DNA of 64,000 nucleotides from Closterium sp. NIES-65 (taxonomy: Eukaryota > Streptophyta > Zygnematophyceae > Desmidiales > Closteriaceae), in contig CANXME010002453.1 of NCBI GenBank assembly GCA_948144175.1, positions 800,001 to 864,000 of the forward strand, read 5' to 3'. Both the position numbers and the translations under genes were made by a program. The notes under the pieces are model-generated. The model had not been told where the DNA came from. It did not search any database and saw nothing but the letters and a program-made list of their open reading frames with translations. Positions 1 to 10,704 of this stretch are shown here, piece after piece (position 1 is the first letter of the stretch; each line of letters begins with the position of its first letter).

Positions 1-158
1 TCCTGTGTTTAGGTGAGCTCTTGTGTTGAGAGGTACTCCTGTGCTGCAATTCTTTTCGCTTCCATTCTCCTCGTAGCCTTTTCTGTCGTATCTTCTTATC
101 TCTCCTTCCTTCTCTGCACTCGTCACACACCTGCTATACTCCCATCTCTGTGTTTCAG

Positions 159-1826
159 ATTCTAAATGCTTTGCTCTAGGCTGCTCGCCGGGTGGGACTT
201 GTGCAAAGGATAACAGCACTGGATTGCTCTATTGTAAATGGGGTAAGTAGCACTGGACGAGGCATGTGCTAGTATGGTGTGACGCACATGGGCCTGTTGT
301 TTTTGAGGCGCCTCAAGAACGACCTCGACGCACATGGGCCTGTCATGGGACGGTGTGATTTCATGCTGATTTACCACTGCATTGATACTTACTGCTTGCC
401 TTTGTTTTAAAAACAAAGGCGCTTCCTATTCTTGCCCACCTTTAATGAAACTGCCCTGCTGCACCCTCTCTTGCCTCTACTGCGTTTCTCAGACACGCCA
501 TGTGGCAGGTGCCCCACTGGAGCCACCTGCAATACCACACTCGAAATAATGGAAAATTCCCTTGCTCCGTACTGCGTGTGTCCTGCTGGCTATGGCATGA
601 CTCAAGACGCTTGCATCAAAGGTGAGGTACCACTACCCTGAGGCTGGATGAAACACAGTGCTGTACTGCATGTGCCTTTCTGCATGTGCCATGTGCCTTA
701 CTGCATGTGCCTTACTGCATGTCCCTTACTGCATGTACCTTACTGCATGTCCCTTACTGCATGTACCTTACTGCATGTGCCATGTGCCTTACTGCATGTG
801 CCTTATTGCATGTGCCTTATTGCATGTGCCTTACTGCATGTGCCCTACTGCATGTGAATTACTGCATGTGAATTACTGCATGTGAATTACTGCATGTGAA
901 TTACTGCATGTGAATTACTGCATGTGAATTACTGCATGTGAATTACTGCATGTGAATTACTGCATGTGAATTACTGCATGTGAATTACTGCATGTGAATT
1001 ACTGCATGTGAATTACTGCATGTGAATTACTGCATGTGAATTACTGCATGTGAATTACTGCATGTGAATTACTGCATGTGCTTTACTGCATGTGAATTAC
1101 TGCATGTGAATTACTGCATGTGAGTTACTGCATGTGAATTACTGCATGTGAATTACTGCATGTAGTCTGCCGCCAACTGGATGGCCCATACGTGCGCCTG
1201 ACAGGTGGGCCTGCATTCGGCGGCATGAGTGTGCTACAGTGGTTCCAGCAATACAGCATCCGCACTTCACTGCTTCACATTTTTGCTAGAGATCGGGCAA
1301 CCAGGCCAAGCGCATGAACAGTCCACTTTTTTGTGCCCCGCTTGCCGCTTCCACCACACATTATCCAGGTGGCGTGTCTACGGTGGGAGCAGCTAGTATG
1401 ACGTTCGATAGCGACCGAGTAAGAGACGGTGGATCCCGCCCGTACACTGTGCGTGCCAACATCAATACATGCACGCCAGTTCCCAAGGAGAGGGTTGGCA
1501 ACTTCACGAGACGATACTTAGTGTTCAATACAAACGACGGCACGCCGCTCTTCAGGTCACGCGAATACTGGACCGGCAACAACTGTACGGGGGAGCTTCT
1601 GCTTGACAGGGGAATGCCAATCACTCCTTTATTTGCACAACTCATCAGGTGAGTGGCTTCTTACCGTACTTTGTGTGCACCAATCGCCTTTCACGTCTTT
1701 CCCTCCCCTTTTCACTCTTGCTTTCCTTCCTTCCACTCCCCTCCCTCCCTTTCTGACTTCGTCATTACCAGAGCATCCCAAAACGATTTCTGGCTCAGGA
1801 TGAGATCCATGAGGTTCACGACGTAG
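159..1826 (+). CDS. 3' part of a host gene for a cysteine-rich EGF-like protein (five exons, partial)
   Basis: I read five exons: 159-242, 493-621, 1166-1204, 1369-1648 and 1772-1826. All junctions are GT-AG and the phases agree: 1-1 for the first three exons, then 1-2, then the terminal exon with TAG at 1824-1826. The first exon encodes a Cys module (C-x4-C-x5-C-x10-C-x-W). The second encodes a clear EGF-like module, with CPTGATC followed by YCVCPAGYG and a closing Cys. Phase 1-1 exons are usual for shuffled EGF modules. The later exons encode a domain with two spaced Cys and an Asn-glycosylation-like NCT, which I do not recognise. The 1648 and 621 donors (CAG/GTGAGT, G/GTGAGG) and the pyrimidine tract before 1772 are strong; the acceptor at 1165 is weak because it lies in a repeat. 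The protein is probably secreted or a receptor ectodomain; the 5' end lies outside the window. Function unknown. Confidence 0.6.
664..1161. repeat. 14-bp minisatellite in an intron of the EGF-like gene
   Basis: About 35 head-to-tail copies of a 14-bp unit. The first part is a mixed TGCATGTGCCTTAC type; from about 849 the unit is an almost uniform TGCATGTGAATTAC. It fills the intron between the exons ending at 621 and beginning at 1166, and its last unit runs directly into the predicted acceptor. Open frames inside it are repeat artefacts. Confidence 0.95.
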
Positions 1827-1916
1827 GTGCAGAGACTGGTGCGGTGTCTAGTTGCTTTAGCACAACAGGGGGAGGGTTGGATAGGGAGTGGAGAAATTGC
1901 TTTGGTAAGGCATTTG

Positions 1917-2088
1917 GAAGTTTGACAGTGTAGAGACTTGACAAAATGCATCAAGGATGTAATGCATTCAAATGTCACTGTATTCACTCAAACTGCGCCA
2001 CCTTCGCAGAACCACCTTCCCAGTCAGCCTAGCGCACACACAATACCTTCCCCGCCTCCCATTCCCCCCTCGCCCTCTCTTAGGATGC
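1917..2088 (+). repeat. Dispersed repeat, copy 1 (downstream of the EGF-like gene)
   Basis: This stretch matches 12806-12858 and 13181-13290 closely: it shares AAGTTTGACA, AGAGACTT, AAAATGCAT and then a long pyrimidine-rich block beginning CTCAAACTGCGCCACC. The second copy is split by about 320 bp. It could be an old mobile element, or a duplicated gene-flank segment. No coding signal seen. Confidence 0.7.
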
Positions 2089-2336
2089 GTCACAATTGAA
2101 ACATCGATCAGGATCGATGTGTGAGAGCGTGTTCCTACGGACCTCTATCAGGGTGACCCCTTGTCAAACTGGTCCATGCAAGCGATTTCGTTATAAACGC
2201 TGTTTTTCGGACTCGGAAAATTACATTGCTGTTCAATGAATCGGTCGCGCGAAATCTTTGGCACGTGCTGTTTCAGCGAGCCTTGTCAGGCAATCGTGCG
2301 AAATCTATCACGCGTGCTGTTTCAGTGAGCAATGGC
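2089..2336. other. Intergenic stretch with a short tandem duplication
   Basis: No gene is visible. Positions 2245-2281 and 2294-2330 are two diverged copies of a 37-bp unit (ending GTGCTGTTTCAG-GAGC), spaced 49 bp apart, just outside the Copia-1 LTR. Confidence 0.5.
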
Positions 2337-2461
2337 TGTGAAAGATTAAGAAGAAAGAAGAGGATTGAACTAGCAAGAATGGGGATACAAATAGCAAACC
2401 CTAGAAGGGTTGTACTCGCTATAGAGCACCCCACTACAGGCTAGAGCATAACATTCTGACA
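2337..2461 (-). repeat. Copia-1 LTR (3' LTR of a minus-strand element)
   Basis: The 125-bp block reads TGTGAAAGATT... to ...CATTCTGACA. It is alignable with the 134-bp Copia-2 LTR (shared block GTTGTAC then CCCCACTACAG) and is followed by the same CACCCCCATAG-CAAAGTGGGG tail. The partner 5' LTR is absent. Confidence 0.75.
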
Positions 2462-2488
2462 CACCCCCATAGCCAAAGTGGGGTGTAA

Positions 2489-5400
2489 TCAGCAGAGCAA
2501 GCAAAGCAGAACAAGCTCAGGGTGGATCATAATGTCGCCCCGAGGCGCGCGGCGGTTTTCTGGTGCATCCGGGTCTCCCTCAGGGGCAAGCAGCATGACC
2601 ACGAGATGAGGCAAAGCGGCCGCAAGACACTCAAAGTCCTCCTGTCTGTCCTCAAGGACGTCCATGCCAAGAGCACACTCACCCCCGACAGACGGAGGAC
2701 AGACAGACTCAGACTCAGCAACAAGACTAGCACCGTATTCTAGACGACAGGCAGCAGCAAAGTCAACAAGCTCAGCAACCAAGGCAGACGCAGCAGCAGA
2801 CTCAAACGACGGGTCAGTGACAACAGTGGCTAACAGACGCGTGACAGTAGGGTGTGCAGCACGAAACTGGCCGGACTCAGTGTCGGCAACGTCAGGCAGA
2901 GAGGACGCAGGGGGAGACGGCAGAGGAACACGCTGCGGAGCAGAGGAAGGATGAAGGGCCATGAGGTGCGTGCCGGAGACAGCCGGCGGACGCGGACGAG
3001 GAACACGACTACCGGTACGACCAGAACGAACAGGCGAGACAAGACGCGACGCACGCACACGACGCTCAGCAAGACCCCCTGGCTGCTCAGTGTAAGGAGA
3101 AGGAGCAGGCAGCGGTGAGCCAGGCTGTAACGGAAGACCAGTAGAAGACGGGAGGCTAAGAACCTGGCAAAGCACAGAGCCAGGCGGTGGCTGAGACGAC
3201 GGAGACGGCGGAGCGAAGAATAGTCGCGGCTGTGCAGTGCCACCAGCACCAGTAGCTCCAGCACCTCCAGCAGCTCCAGTACTGCCAGCAGCTCCAGCAC
3301 CTCCAGCAGCTCCAGAACCTCCAGCGCCAGCACCTCCATCACCAGCTCCACCAGCAGCTCCAAAGGCTCCAGCGCCAGCATCTCCAGGACCAGCGTCAGC
3401 AGCAGCAGCACCCCCAGAACCGGCACCTCCAGTCCCAGGGTCTCCAGCCTCAGTGTCTTCAGCAGCAGCACCCCCAGAACCAGCACCTCCAGTCCCAAGG
3501 TCTCCAGCCTCAGTGTCTCCAGCTGCACCCTCAAAACTGGCACCTCCAGTCCCAGTGTCTTCAGCCTCAGTGTCTCCAACAGTAGCACCCCCAGACGCAG
3601 CACCTCCAGCCCCAGCAGCTCTAGTACCTCTAGTACGAGCACCTCCGGGACCAGCGACTCCAGCACCTCCAGTAGACAAAGTACCAGTATACCACTCCCA
3701 GCTCCAGCGACGGCAGCAGAAGTACCTCCAGAGGCAGAGCCCCGAGCTCCAGCAGCGCGACCTGACGGCGAGCGTACCACTCTGCAGCTGCTGAGGGGAG
3801 AGAGGCGCACGCGGACGAAGGCGGCCACTCCAAGGAGACCGCGCACCAGCAGTCTCAGCACCCTAAGGCGCCGCACCCCCAGACTCCGCACCCCCCGGCT
3901 CCTCACGCTCAGGCTCAGCACCCCCAGAAGCAGCACCCCCAGGCGTAATACCTCTAGGCTCCTCACGCTCAGGCTCAGCACCTCTAGGCTCAGCACGCTC
4001 AAGCTCCTTACGCTCAGGCTCAGTACCCTCAGACTCCGCACCCCCAGGCTCCACACCTCCAGGCTCCTCACGCCCAGGCTTAGCACCCCCAGACTCTACA
4101 CCCCCAGGCTCAGCACCCCCAGAGACAGCAGCCCGAGCAGGACCACCCCCAGCAAGACCTGAGTCACAAGTGACCTCAACAGGCTCAGGCACAGGAGGGT
4201 CTACCAGAGACACACCTGAAGGAACAGGACCTGGCGCGGGGAGGGGGTCTACCTGGGGAGGACCTGGAGCGCGAAAGAGCGGCGGGGAGGGGGGCGAGGG
4301 GCAGTGCGGTAGGGAAAGAGACGGTAAAAGGGGACTGACTCGTCAAAGGTGACGTCCTGAGACGCAAAGACACGGCGCGAGGCGGGGTCGTAAAACTGCC
4401 AGCCAGGCGCGTCAGGAGGAAACCAAGGAAGACGCAGAGAATGGCGCGAGCGGAGAGCTTGTCCGCGGTGGTATCGCGGACAAAGGCACGAGCACCCCAG
4501 ACCCGGAATCGTGACACATCGCCAACCTTCCCCGTCCACAGCAGTGTGGGCGAGGTCTCCGGCAAGGAGGCACGGGGCCAGAGGTTGAGCTGATGCGCGG
4601 CGTACCGTACCGCAAACGGCCACAGAAAATGGGGAGTCGCCGCATGGATCATGGAGGTACGAGCGACCTCCATGACTAAGCCAATGCGGCGCTCAGCAAC
4701 CCCATTCTGCTGCGGAGAGGCCGGAAGTGTGAAAGACCGGCAGATGCCGTGCTCCTCACAAAAGGCTCGCAAGAGGTCGGAGGTGAACTCACCACCTCTG
4801 TCATAGTGCAGACGCAGGACAGTAAAGTCCGAATCGAACCGCTTGCGGAGCTGGAGATGAACAGCGCGAATCGAAGGGATCAGAATAGCAGGGACATCCC
4901 CCTTGCGCTGCAAGGGGAAGACCGTGGTATAATGCGTGTAGTCGTCGACAACCAGCAGGAAGTACCGCTCGCGGCCCTGCCCCTGGACGTGGGCTGGGCC
5001 CCACACGTCCAGGTGGAGATTCTGCCGCGGAGCCTCTGTGGGAGGGAACGAGGAGGAGTCAGGAGCGGCGCGCTGCTGCCCCTCGACGCAAAGAATGCAG
5101 GGTGGCGCAGGCGAGGGAGGGAGGGCAGGCACAGACCTGGGAAGACCAGAGACCAGGGAGCGAGAGTGCATGCCACGAAGGCGGGGCAGGGAGGGGTGAC
5201 CAAGGCGGTGGTGCCACAGGAGAGTGTCGTGCGACAGGCGGCGACACTCACACTAGGTAGCTACCTGAGCAGACGCATACAGCTGGGGAGACAAAGGGGT
5301 GTAGCGTGAAACAGCGGTGAGGGTGTACAGACTGGACCCAGGCTCACGAGTGAACGTGGCAAGGTGGCGGCCAGTCTTGGAGCACGTGAGGATTGCCACA

Positions 5401-7105
5401 CGCTGTCCTCCTGGACTCCAGGTGTCAACCCAATGATCCAAAAGGACGGCGTTTCTCACCAGGTTCGTAGAGAACGAGGGGATGTGGAGACCTGACAGCT
5501 CACCAGACTGGACTGCCGGGCACGGAAGCACAGTCGTGGCTCGTGCAAGCACTGGGCCCCCAGAGGGGTCAGTCAGTGAGACAGGGACAGGTGCAGGGAG
5601 GGGAGTGACTGTTGTGTTATCGCAAAAGAAACAGCGGGAAGCACCAGAGTTAAGTGTAAAGGTGTGCAAGGCCTGAGCTGACGCAGTACCAGGGAGAGGA
5701 GACTCACTAGCACCTAGGGCTGCAGCCTCTATACCTGGATCAGGCGGCATACACAAGTAGCAGTCACCCTCAGCACTAACAGTCAATGCATACATGGCAG
5801 CAAGAATTGCATCATAGTCAAGATCAAAGATAGGAACATCACGCCTAAGCAGCTGTGCCCACTTGGGGAACTCAGTAGCGTCAGGAAACTTGGCGCGCCA
5901 GGCGTCGCTAAGCCGGGTGAAGCAGCGGTATTCAGTGTGAAAACCGTTGCATGGGCGACCAGCGCGGGGACCTGCGCGAATGATATAGGAACAGCGACTA
6001 GGACCCCCAGACGCCCCACGCTGAGCGTACCAATCATGAAGCTGCTGAGACGTGGGGGTCTGGCGCTGACGCTGCTGCTGCTGCCGCTGCCCCTGGTCAC
6101 CACTGGAGCCCCCCTTCTGGCCGGTTCCACTCCAGCCCCCACCACCGCTGCCACCACCACTCCCTCCTCCCCCACTACCGCCGCTGCCACCACTACTACT
6201 CCCAGCACCACCGCCGCCCTCACCACCACCTCCACCCCCACGACCACCCCCACCACCTCCACCTCCCCTGCCGCCTCCACCACCACCCCCTCCACCGCCA
6301 CCTCCACCACCCCTACCGCCCCTGGCGGTGCTGCGCTTCTCACTAGGAGCGGAAGCAGCTGCGACTTTCCTAGCACCAAGGAAGTTGACTCAAGCAGCAG
6401 CAGAGGCATAAGAGGGGGCAAGAGGGGAGGGGGAGCACCCCTCAAAGAGGGGAGTGCGGGGAGTGCCACGAGCAGCACCTACAGCGAGAATGTTCTGTTC
6501 GGCTGCTAGGAGGTGCTTCTCGAAGTCGGCGACAGTGAGAGTGGTAGGGTCTAGGGCAACGAAGTGGTCCCTGACTGAGCAAAGAGTGTCAGGGAGGCAG
6601 GTGACAAGAAAGTAGAGAGTAAAGTACATCAAGGGGGGATTCTCGGTGAGAAAGGCGTCTGGAAGGGCGAGACAAAAGCGAGCGTCACTAGCGCGAAGGT
6701 GAGAAATGAGGTCCTCAGCGGTGGTAAACAAGGACAGGTTGGGGAACAGGTAGGGTAGGATGAGACGACCTAGGGCAGCAGTGGCCGGGGAAGAGTAGCG
6801 CGCAACTACAGCTTCATACAATGCCTTAGCAGTCTTATGCTGGCTAAAATGCGCGCGTTCAGTGATCGGCAGATGGTTGCGAATAGCGAGGCGCGCAGCA
6901 ACATCGCGAGTCTACCACTGTGAGCGGTCTAGAGCGGGAGCAGTGTCAGCAGGAGCAACGGCAGTGCCAGACGCATGATCGAACAGTGAAACGCCATCTT
7001 TGGCATCAGTCATAAGAAACAGTTGCAGGTCGTCGAGCCAAGTGGCAAACTCTATCGGGCGACAGGATCGAAAGCGAAAGCGAGGACATTGAGCGTCGCC
7101 ATGAT
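2489..7105 (-). pseudogene. Copia-1 gag-pol remnant (gag, protease, integrase; no RT)
   Basis: Gag starts at an ATG near 7105 (MATLNVLAF) and shifts frame near 7050. It continues with WLDDLQLFL and, after one stop, the RYSSPATAALGRL block and MYFTLYFLVT. Next comes a Gly-rich stretch and a Cys/His cluster, then a protease-like segment near 5700-5640 where the usual DSGAS reads NSGAS, so the catalytic Asp appears lost. Integrase (about 5171-4400) shows LDVWGP, HYDRGGEF (Ser to Tyr beside the Asp) and SPQQNGVAERR, the three acidic positions of a DDE integrase. After it come GAEPGG-type repeats and a Gly/Ala-rich hinge to 2700. Several frameshifts and stops break the frame. RT and RNase H are absent, so it cannot be autonomous. 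Confidence 0.8.
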
Positions 7106-7513
7106 TGCAGCGCAGGTAAGAGTAGCGTGCAGGCGGCAAAGCAAAGCGCAGGCTGGGAGAAGCTGCACGCAGGGCTGCAGAGGCGGCGCACGAGCTGCTG
7201 TGGCGGCGCACAAGTGGTTAGAGTGGCATGGAGAGCAGCCGTGAGGCGTGCGCAGGCTGCTTGACTGGCGCGCGGGCGGGTAAGGCGGCGCGTGAGGCGG
7301 CTGCGGGCTGCGCGAGCGGTGGAGGCGGCGCACGGGGCAGAAACGGGCCACGCAAAGGCGGCGGAGGCTGCGCACGGGGCAGCCGCGGGCTGCAAGAGCA
7401 GCAGAGGCGACGCTCGGGGCAGCAGCGGGCTGCGCGCAGGTAGCCTGGGCGGCGCGCAGGGCAGCACCAGGCGGCGCGCAAGCTGCAGAAGCGGCGCACG
7501 CGGAACTAGGGCG

Positions 7514-7741
7514 ATGCTAGCGTACGAAGAGATTGAGGGCGAGGAAGAGGAGGAGTACATGTGGGAGTATGCCGTAATGGCGTACCCCAGAGATGGAGAA
7601 GATCTGGACCTTAGACCGAGGAGCAGCCAGTCTCAGAGCAGCGAAATGAGCACCGTGAACAGTAGGAGAAACCCGAACCGAACAAGAAGCCCAAGCCCAG
7701 GAATAAGGAAACACACGAACGATCGACTGGTGGGACCCTGA
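7514..7741 (+). pseudogene. Acidic gag-like fragment upstream of the methyltransferase
   Basis: A 75-codon open segment begins at an ATG (MLAYEEIEGEEEEEY). It carries an Asp/Glu-rich N-terminal part and a Ser/Arg-rich C-terminal part (RTRSPSPGIRKH), and ends at TGA 7739-7741. The methyltransferase lies in another frame just downstream. No zinc knuckle is visible. It might be the tail of Gag or a methyltransferase-associated N-terminal extension; I cannot assign a family. Confidence 0.4.
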
Positions 7742-7792
7742 AAGCTCAGTGGGAATCTTGTCGGTGAAATTCGTTAGGTAGGAGCCACGAGA

Positions 7793-8922
7793 AGCCTATC
7801 AGGCAAGCAAGAAAGACTTGAGTGAGGAGCTGGATGAATTGTCTTGGGAGCGGTACGACGAGGAATACGAAAGGCGCGTAGAACGGAGGGTAGCGGGGAT
7901 GGAACCCCCCGTGCTGACAGAGAGAATAAGCTGGCTGTGGACGTTGGAGAGGGCGATATGTATCGTGTAGCTGTACAGGGGAATAGGCTCTGGGCTCGCT
8001 GCCGCACTACAAGCGGGATGCATGATCAAGAAGTGGATACATGTAGAGCATGACCCACCGGTATGGAAGATGGCGAGGCACCATGCGCAGCTGCTGTTAG
8101 AATAATACCCCGAGCAGCTGTGGTTCGAGGCAATCCCAAAGGAAAGCGAGGCGGAGGTGCACGACGTGAGGGTCATTAATGAGTGGGTGCACGACGAGTG
8201 GGGTCAGATCGACCTGCTAGTGGCAGGATGGGAGTGCCAGGGCTATTCGCGGGCGGGGGAAGGACGTGGCATGGAGGACCCAAGAGGAGCCTCATTTAGA
8301 GACCTAAGGAGGGCGTTGGAGATGATACAGCGGAAGCAGGGCGCAGTGCTGTGCATCCTAGAGAATGTGGATATGGTGGAAGATCGAAAGGAGCCCGTGA
8401 GATAGGTCTTCACAGAGATTGTAGAAGTGCTAGGAAGAGTGCTGGCTGATGCGGCGCAACTGGGCTCCAGAGCACATCGCCCAAGAAGATATTGGCAGAA
8501 TGGCATATCCATGGCGTCGCTGAGGCACTCACTGGCGCGGATGTAGAGGCCCGAGCCACGACTGGTCAGCGATATCCTGAAGCTGAACCGCATGCCAGCC
8601 CCGGTCACCATCCCTGATTACCCCTCGCAGTACCACTGTAATGAGCCTGGCAAGCCCCGACAGGCACTGCCACTCTGGTGGTGTACGAGGAAGCTAGAGT
8701 CTTCAAGATGAAAGGAGAGCCTCTTGGCCCAAGCATGATTTACGACATGAGGAGAGATGGGAGGAGCCTACAGCGAACGAACGGGAAGTCGCCATGGGAC
8801 ACTTCTGGGGAGCCACGACTCATCCGGAAGTCAGTGAATGGCAGAGACGGGCAGCAATTGGAAGAGCCATGAACGTCAACATCATGATGTGGCTGATTGA
8901 AACGATTCTTATGCAGCTCTAA
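7793..8922 (+). pseudogene. DNMT3-like C5-cytosine DNA methyltransferase domain inside a Gypsy element
   Basis: C5 methyltransferases transfer a methyl group from S-adenosylmethionine to cytosine in DNA. Visible motifs in order: motif I LYRGIGSGLAAALQAG (near 7970), acidic motif II VEHDP, motif III HDVRVIN, motif IV WECQGYS (near 8235) with the catalytic Cys kept but the usual Pro replaced by Glu, motif VI LENVDM (near 8365), and motif VIII SRAHRPRRYWQNG (near 8470). After two frame changes come ALPTLVVYEEA, then NEREVAMG and a motif X-like IGRAMNVNIMMWLI ending at TAA 8920-8922. The GI-x-x-GL form of motif I and AHR-x-RYW resemble DNMT3 more than DNMT1 or bacterial enzymes. In-frame TAG and TAA codons interrupt it, so this copy is dead. 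The family assignment rests on motif reading only. Confidence 0.82.
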
Positions 8923-9160
8923 GTGAAAGACCTGGAAAGGGACATTGCGGGGAGCGAGAGAATCTGGGAGTACGAGGCAGTGGATAAGGAGAGATATGAG
9001 GAGAGAGTGGAAGATGGATATGCATACTTGGCACTGCAAGAGGGAGCAATAGAAGACAAAAGGGGAAAACCAGCCGCAAAGGAAAAGAAGAAGGGAGAAA
9101 AGGAAGGGAGGATGCCCAAAGAAGATTGGCAGTTGGGATCAGACAGCCGCGGCTGCGATG
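8923..9160 (+). other. Charged linker between methyltransferase and reverse transcriptase
   Basis: An open segment rich in Glu, Lys and Arg (for example AAKEKKKGEKEG near 9075) connects the methyltransferase to RT. No catalytic motif of a protease (DSGA or DTGA) is visible here, so the usual Gypsy protease is either missing, upstream in the deleted part, or too decayed to see. Confidence 0.45.
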
Positions 9161-10510
9161 TAGGAGGTGTTGCGGCAATACAGGGGAACTTTCGCCTACA
9201 CTCTGCAGAAATTGGGTAAATATAAGACCCACGAGATGCGGATTGAGCTGACTACAGAGATGCCAGTCTACCCAAGGAAACGGCACATGAGCCTCGGGGA
9301 CATAGATACTTGCATAGAGAAATGTGCAAAGCTGCTGGTGGCGGTTTTGATGCAGTGATCAAAGAGTGACTATGTGGCAGCTACATTAGTGGCATCTCGG
9401 AATTATCTCACGGGAGAAGTGTTGCCGCGGAGGATGTGTGGAGATTACAGAGGGCTAAATAAGATAACCGTGGCAAGCCGATATCCGATACAGTCAGCAT
9501 AGGAGATTTTTGACAAATTGCAGGGGGCGAAGGTGTTCTCGACGCTGGACCTACAACAGGGATTCAATCAAATTCCGATAAGGCCACATAACCGCAAGAA
9601 AACTGCATTTCACGGACCGGATGGCTTGTACGAATGGAAATGCATGCCTTTTGGCATGGAGAATGCTTCAGCTCTGTTCCAGCGCACGATGGACACGTCA
9701 ATAAGAGGAGTGCCGCCAGCTGCATGCTACATTGATGATGTCATAGTGTTCAGCCCCAATGCGGAACAACATGTGAAGGATGTGCAGGCGACATTACAGC
9801 AGCAGTAGGCCTTATTTATCACCCGAAGAAGTGCAGCTTCGGCAACACATCGGTGACTTTTTTGGGCTTCCAGGTGAAGGGGGGAACACTGGGAATCCAG
9901 CAAGCGAAAGTGGAAGTTGTGGATAGGGTCCCACCTCCTAAAGACCGGAGCACGCTTCGAGCAGTACTGGGATTCCTGAACTACTACAGGCCGTTTGTGC
10001 CCAACTTCAGTGAGACGGCGGCAGTGCTGAACCGGCTACTGAGAGAAGATCAGGAGTGGCATTGGGGAGAGGTGGAGCAAGCAACATTGAAGGCGCTACT
10101 GGGAGTTGTGAAGAACGCCACGGTGCTAACACTGCCCAACAAGGAAGACCCATTCACACTCTACACAGACTGGAGTAGTGCCGACATGGGGGCAATTTTT
10201 TGCCAAAAGAAGGGGGACGAGGAACGGGTGGTGGCTTTCGCTAGCAGAAGTTGCAACCCGGCGAAAGCAAAATACGGTGCATACGAGGGAGAGGGAATGG
10301 CGGTAGTATGGGCAATCACCCATTTCAAAGTGTACCTCCAAGGGAGACCATTTGAGCTGGTTACCGACCATCAGCCCTTGACCTGGTTGATGACGAACTA
10401 GGCCCTGACTGTCTGGAACGCCAGGTCGGCTTCATGAATACGAGTTCACTGTAAGGCACCGACCAGGCAAGACGATGCAGCACATGGATAGGCTCTCAAG
10501 GAACCCACCG
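9161..10510 (+). pseudogene. Gypsy reverse transcriptase and RNase H of the methyltransferase-bearing element
   Basis: RT copies element RNA into DNA; RNase H removes the RNA strand. RT begins near QYRGTFAYTLQKLGKY and shows GDYRGLNKIT, FSTLDLQQGFNQI, MPFGMENASALFQ and the catalytic YIDD in YIDDVIVFS (near 9730). A frame change near 9805 leads to HPKKCSFG, FLGFQVKGG and LGFLNYYRPFVPNF. RNase H follows with LYTDWSSADMGAIF, then AYEGEGMAVVWAI and TDHQPLTWLM, and a TAG replaces the residue after MTN near 10399. The GKTMQHMDRLSRNPP segment ends the domain. Three stops and at least one frameshift. The domain order is that of Ty3/Gypsy. Confidence 0.85.
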
Positions 10511-10704
10511 CCAGAGAGGCCCACTGCATGTTTGGTCGCCTTGACGAAGGACATTGATGGGGAAGGATCAAGGAGAATAGACAAGAAAGGGCCAGAAGAT
10601 GTATGGGAGGATGGAGAAGTGTTGGAATGGGTGCAAGGGAAGACTATTGAGGCCGAGCCAGTGAGTGAGAGAGCGAGGGCGCGAGGAGCGCACTATAGAA
10701 GCTG

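Larger units (their letters stand above)
2337..7505 (-). mobile_element. Copia-1: internally deleted Ty1/Copia retrotransposon
   Basis: On the minus strand the order is GC-rich leader (about 7110-7500), gag (6390-7105), Gly-rich tail, protease, integrase and a hinge with GAEPGG-like repeats. A jump follows from the segment just before reverse transcriptase (about 2520) straight to the 3' untranslated tail and LTR. The whole RT-RNase H block is therefore missing. The right (5') end stops near 7505 without an LTR and abuts the methyltransferase-bearing Gypsy. It is the most diverged member of the Copia-2/-3/-D/-E family in this window. Confidence 0.85.

Noticed and set aside
648-885. Cys-rich small frames in the 14-bp minisatellite
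   Set aside because: The period of 14 is not a multiple of three and the frames follow the repeat only; no conserved coding pattern.
2830-4086. Long Leu/Val/Arg-rich minus-strand frame and long Pro/Ala-rich plus-strand frame (3237-3794)
   Set aside because: They are alternative translations of the repetitive Gly/Ala/Glu-rich hinge of Copia-1 and lack any domain.
5937-6509. Thr/Pro-rich plus-strand frames opposite the Gly-rich gag tails (also 21627-22262, 53742-54410, 59585-60253)
   Set aside because: GGN repeats on one strand always give Pro-, Thr- or His-rich open frames on the other; no start context or domain.
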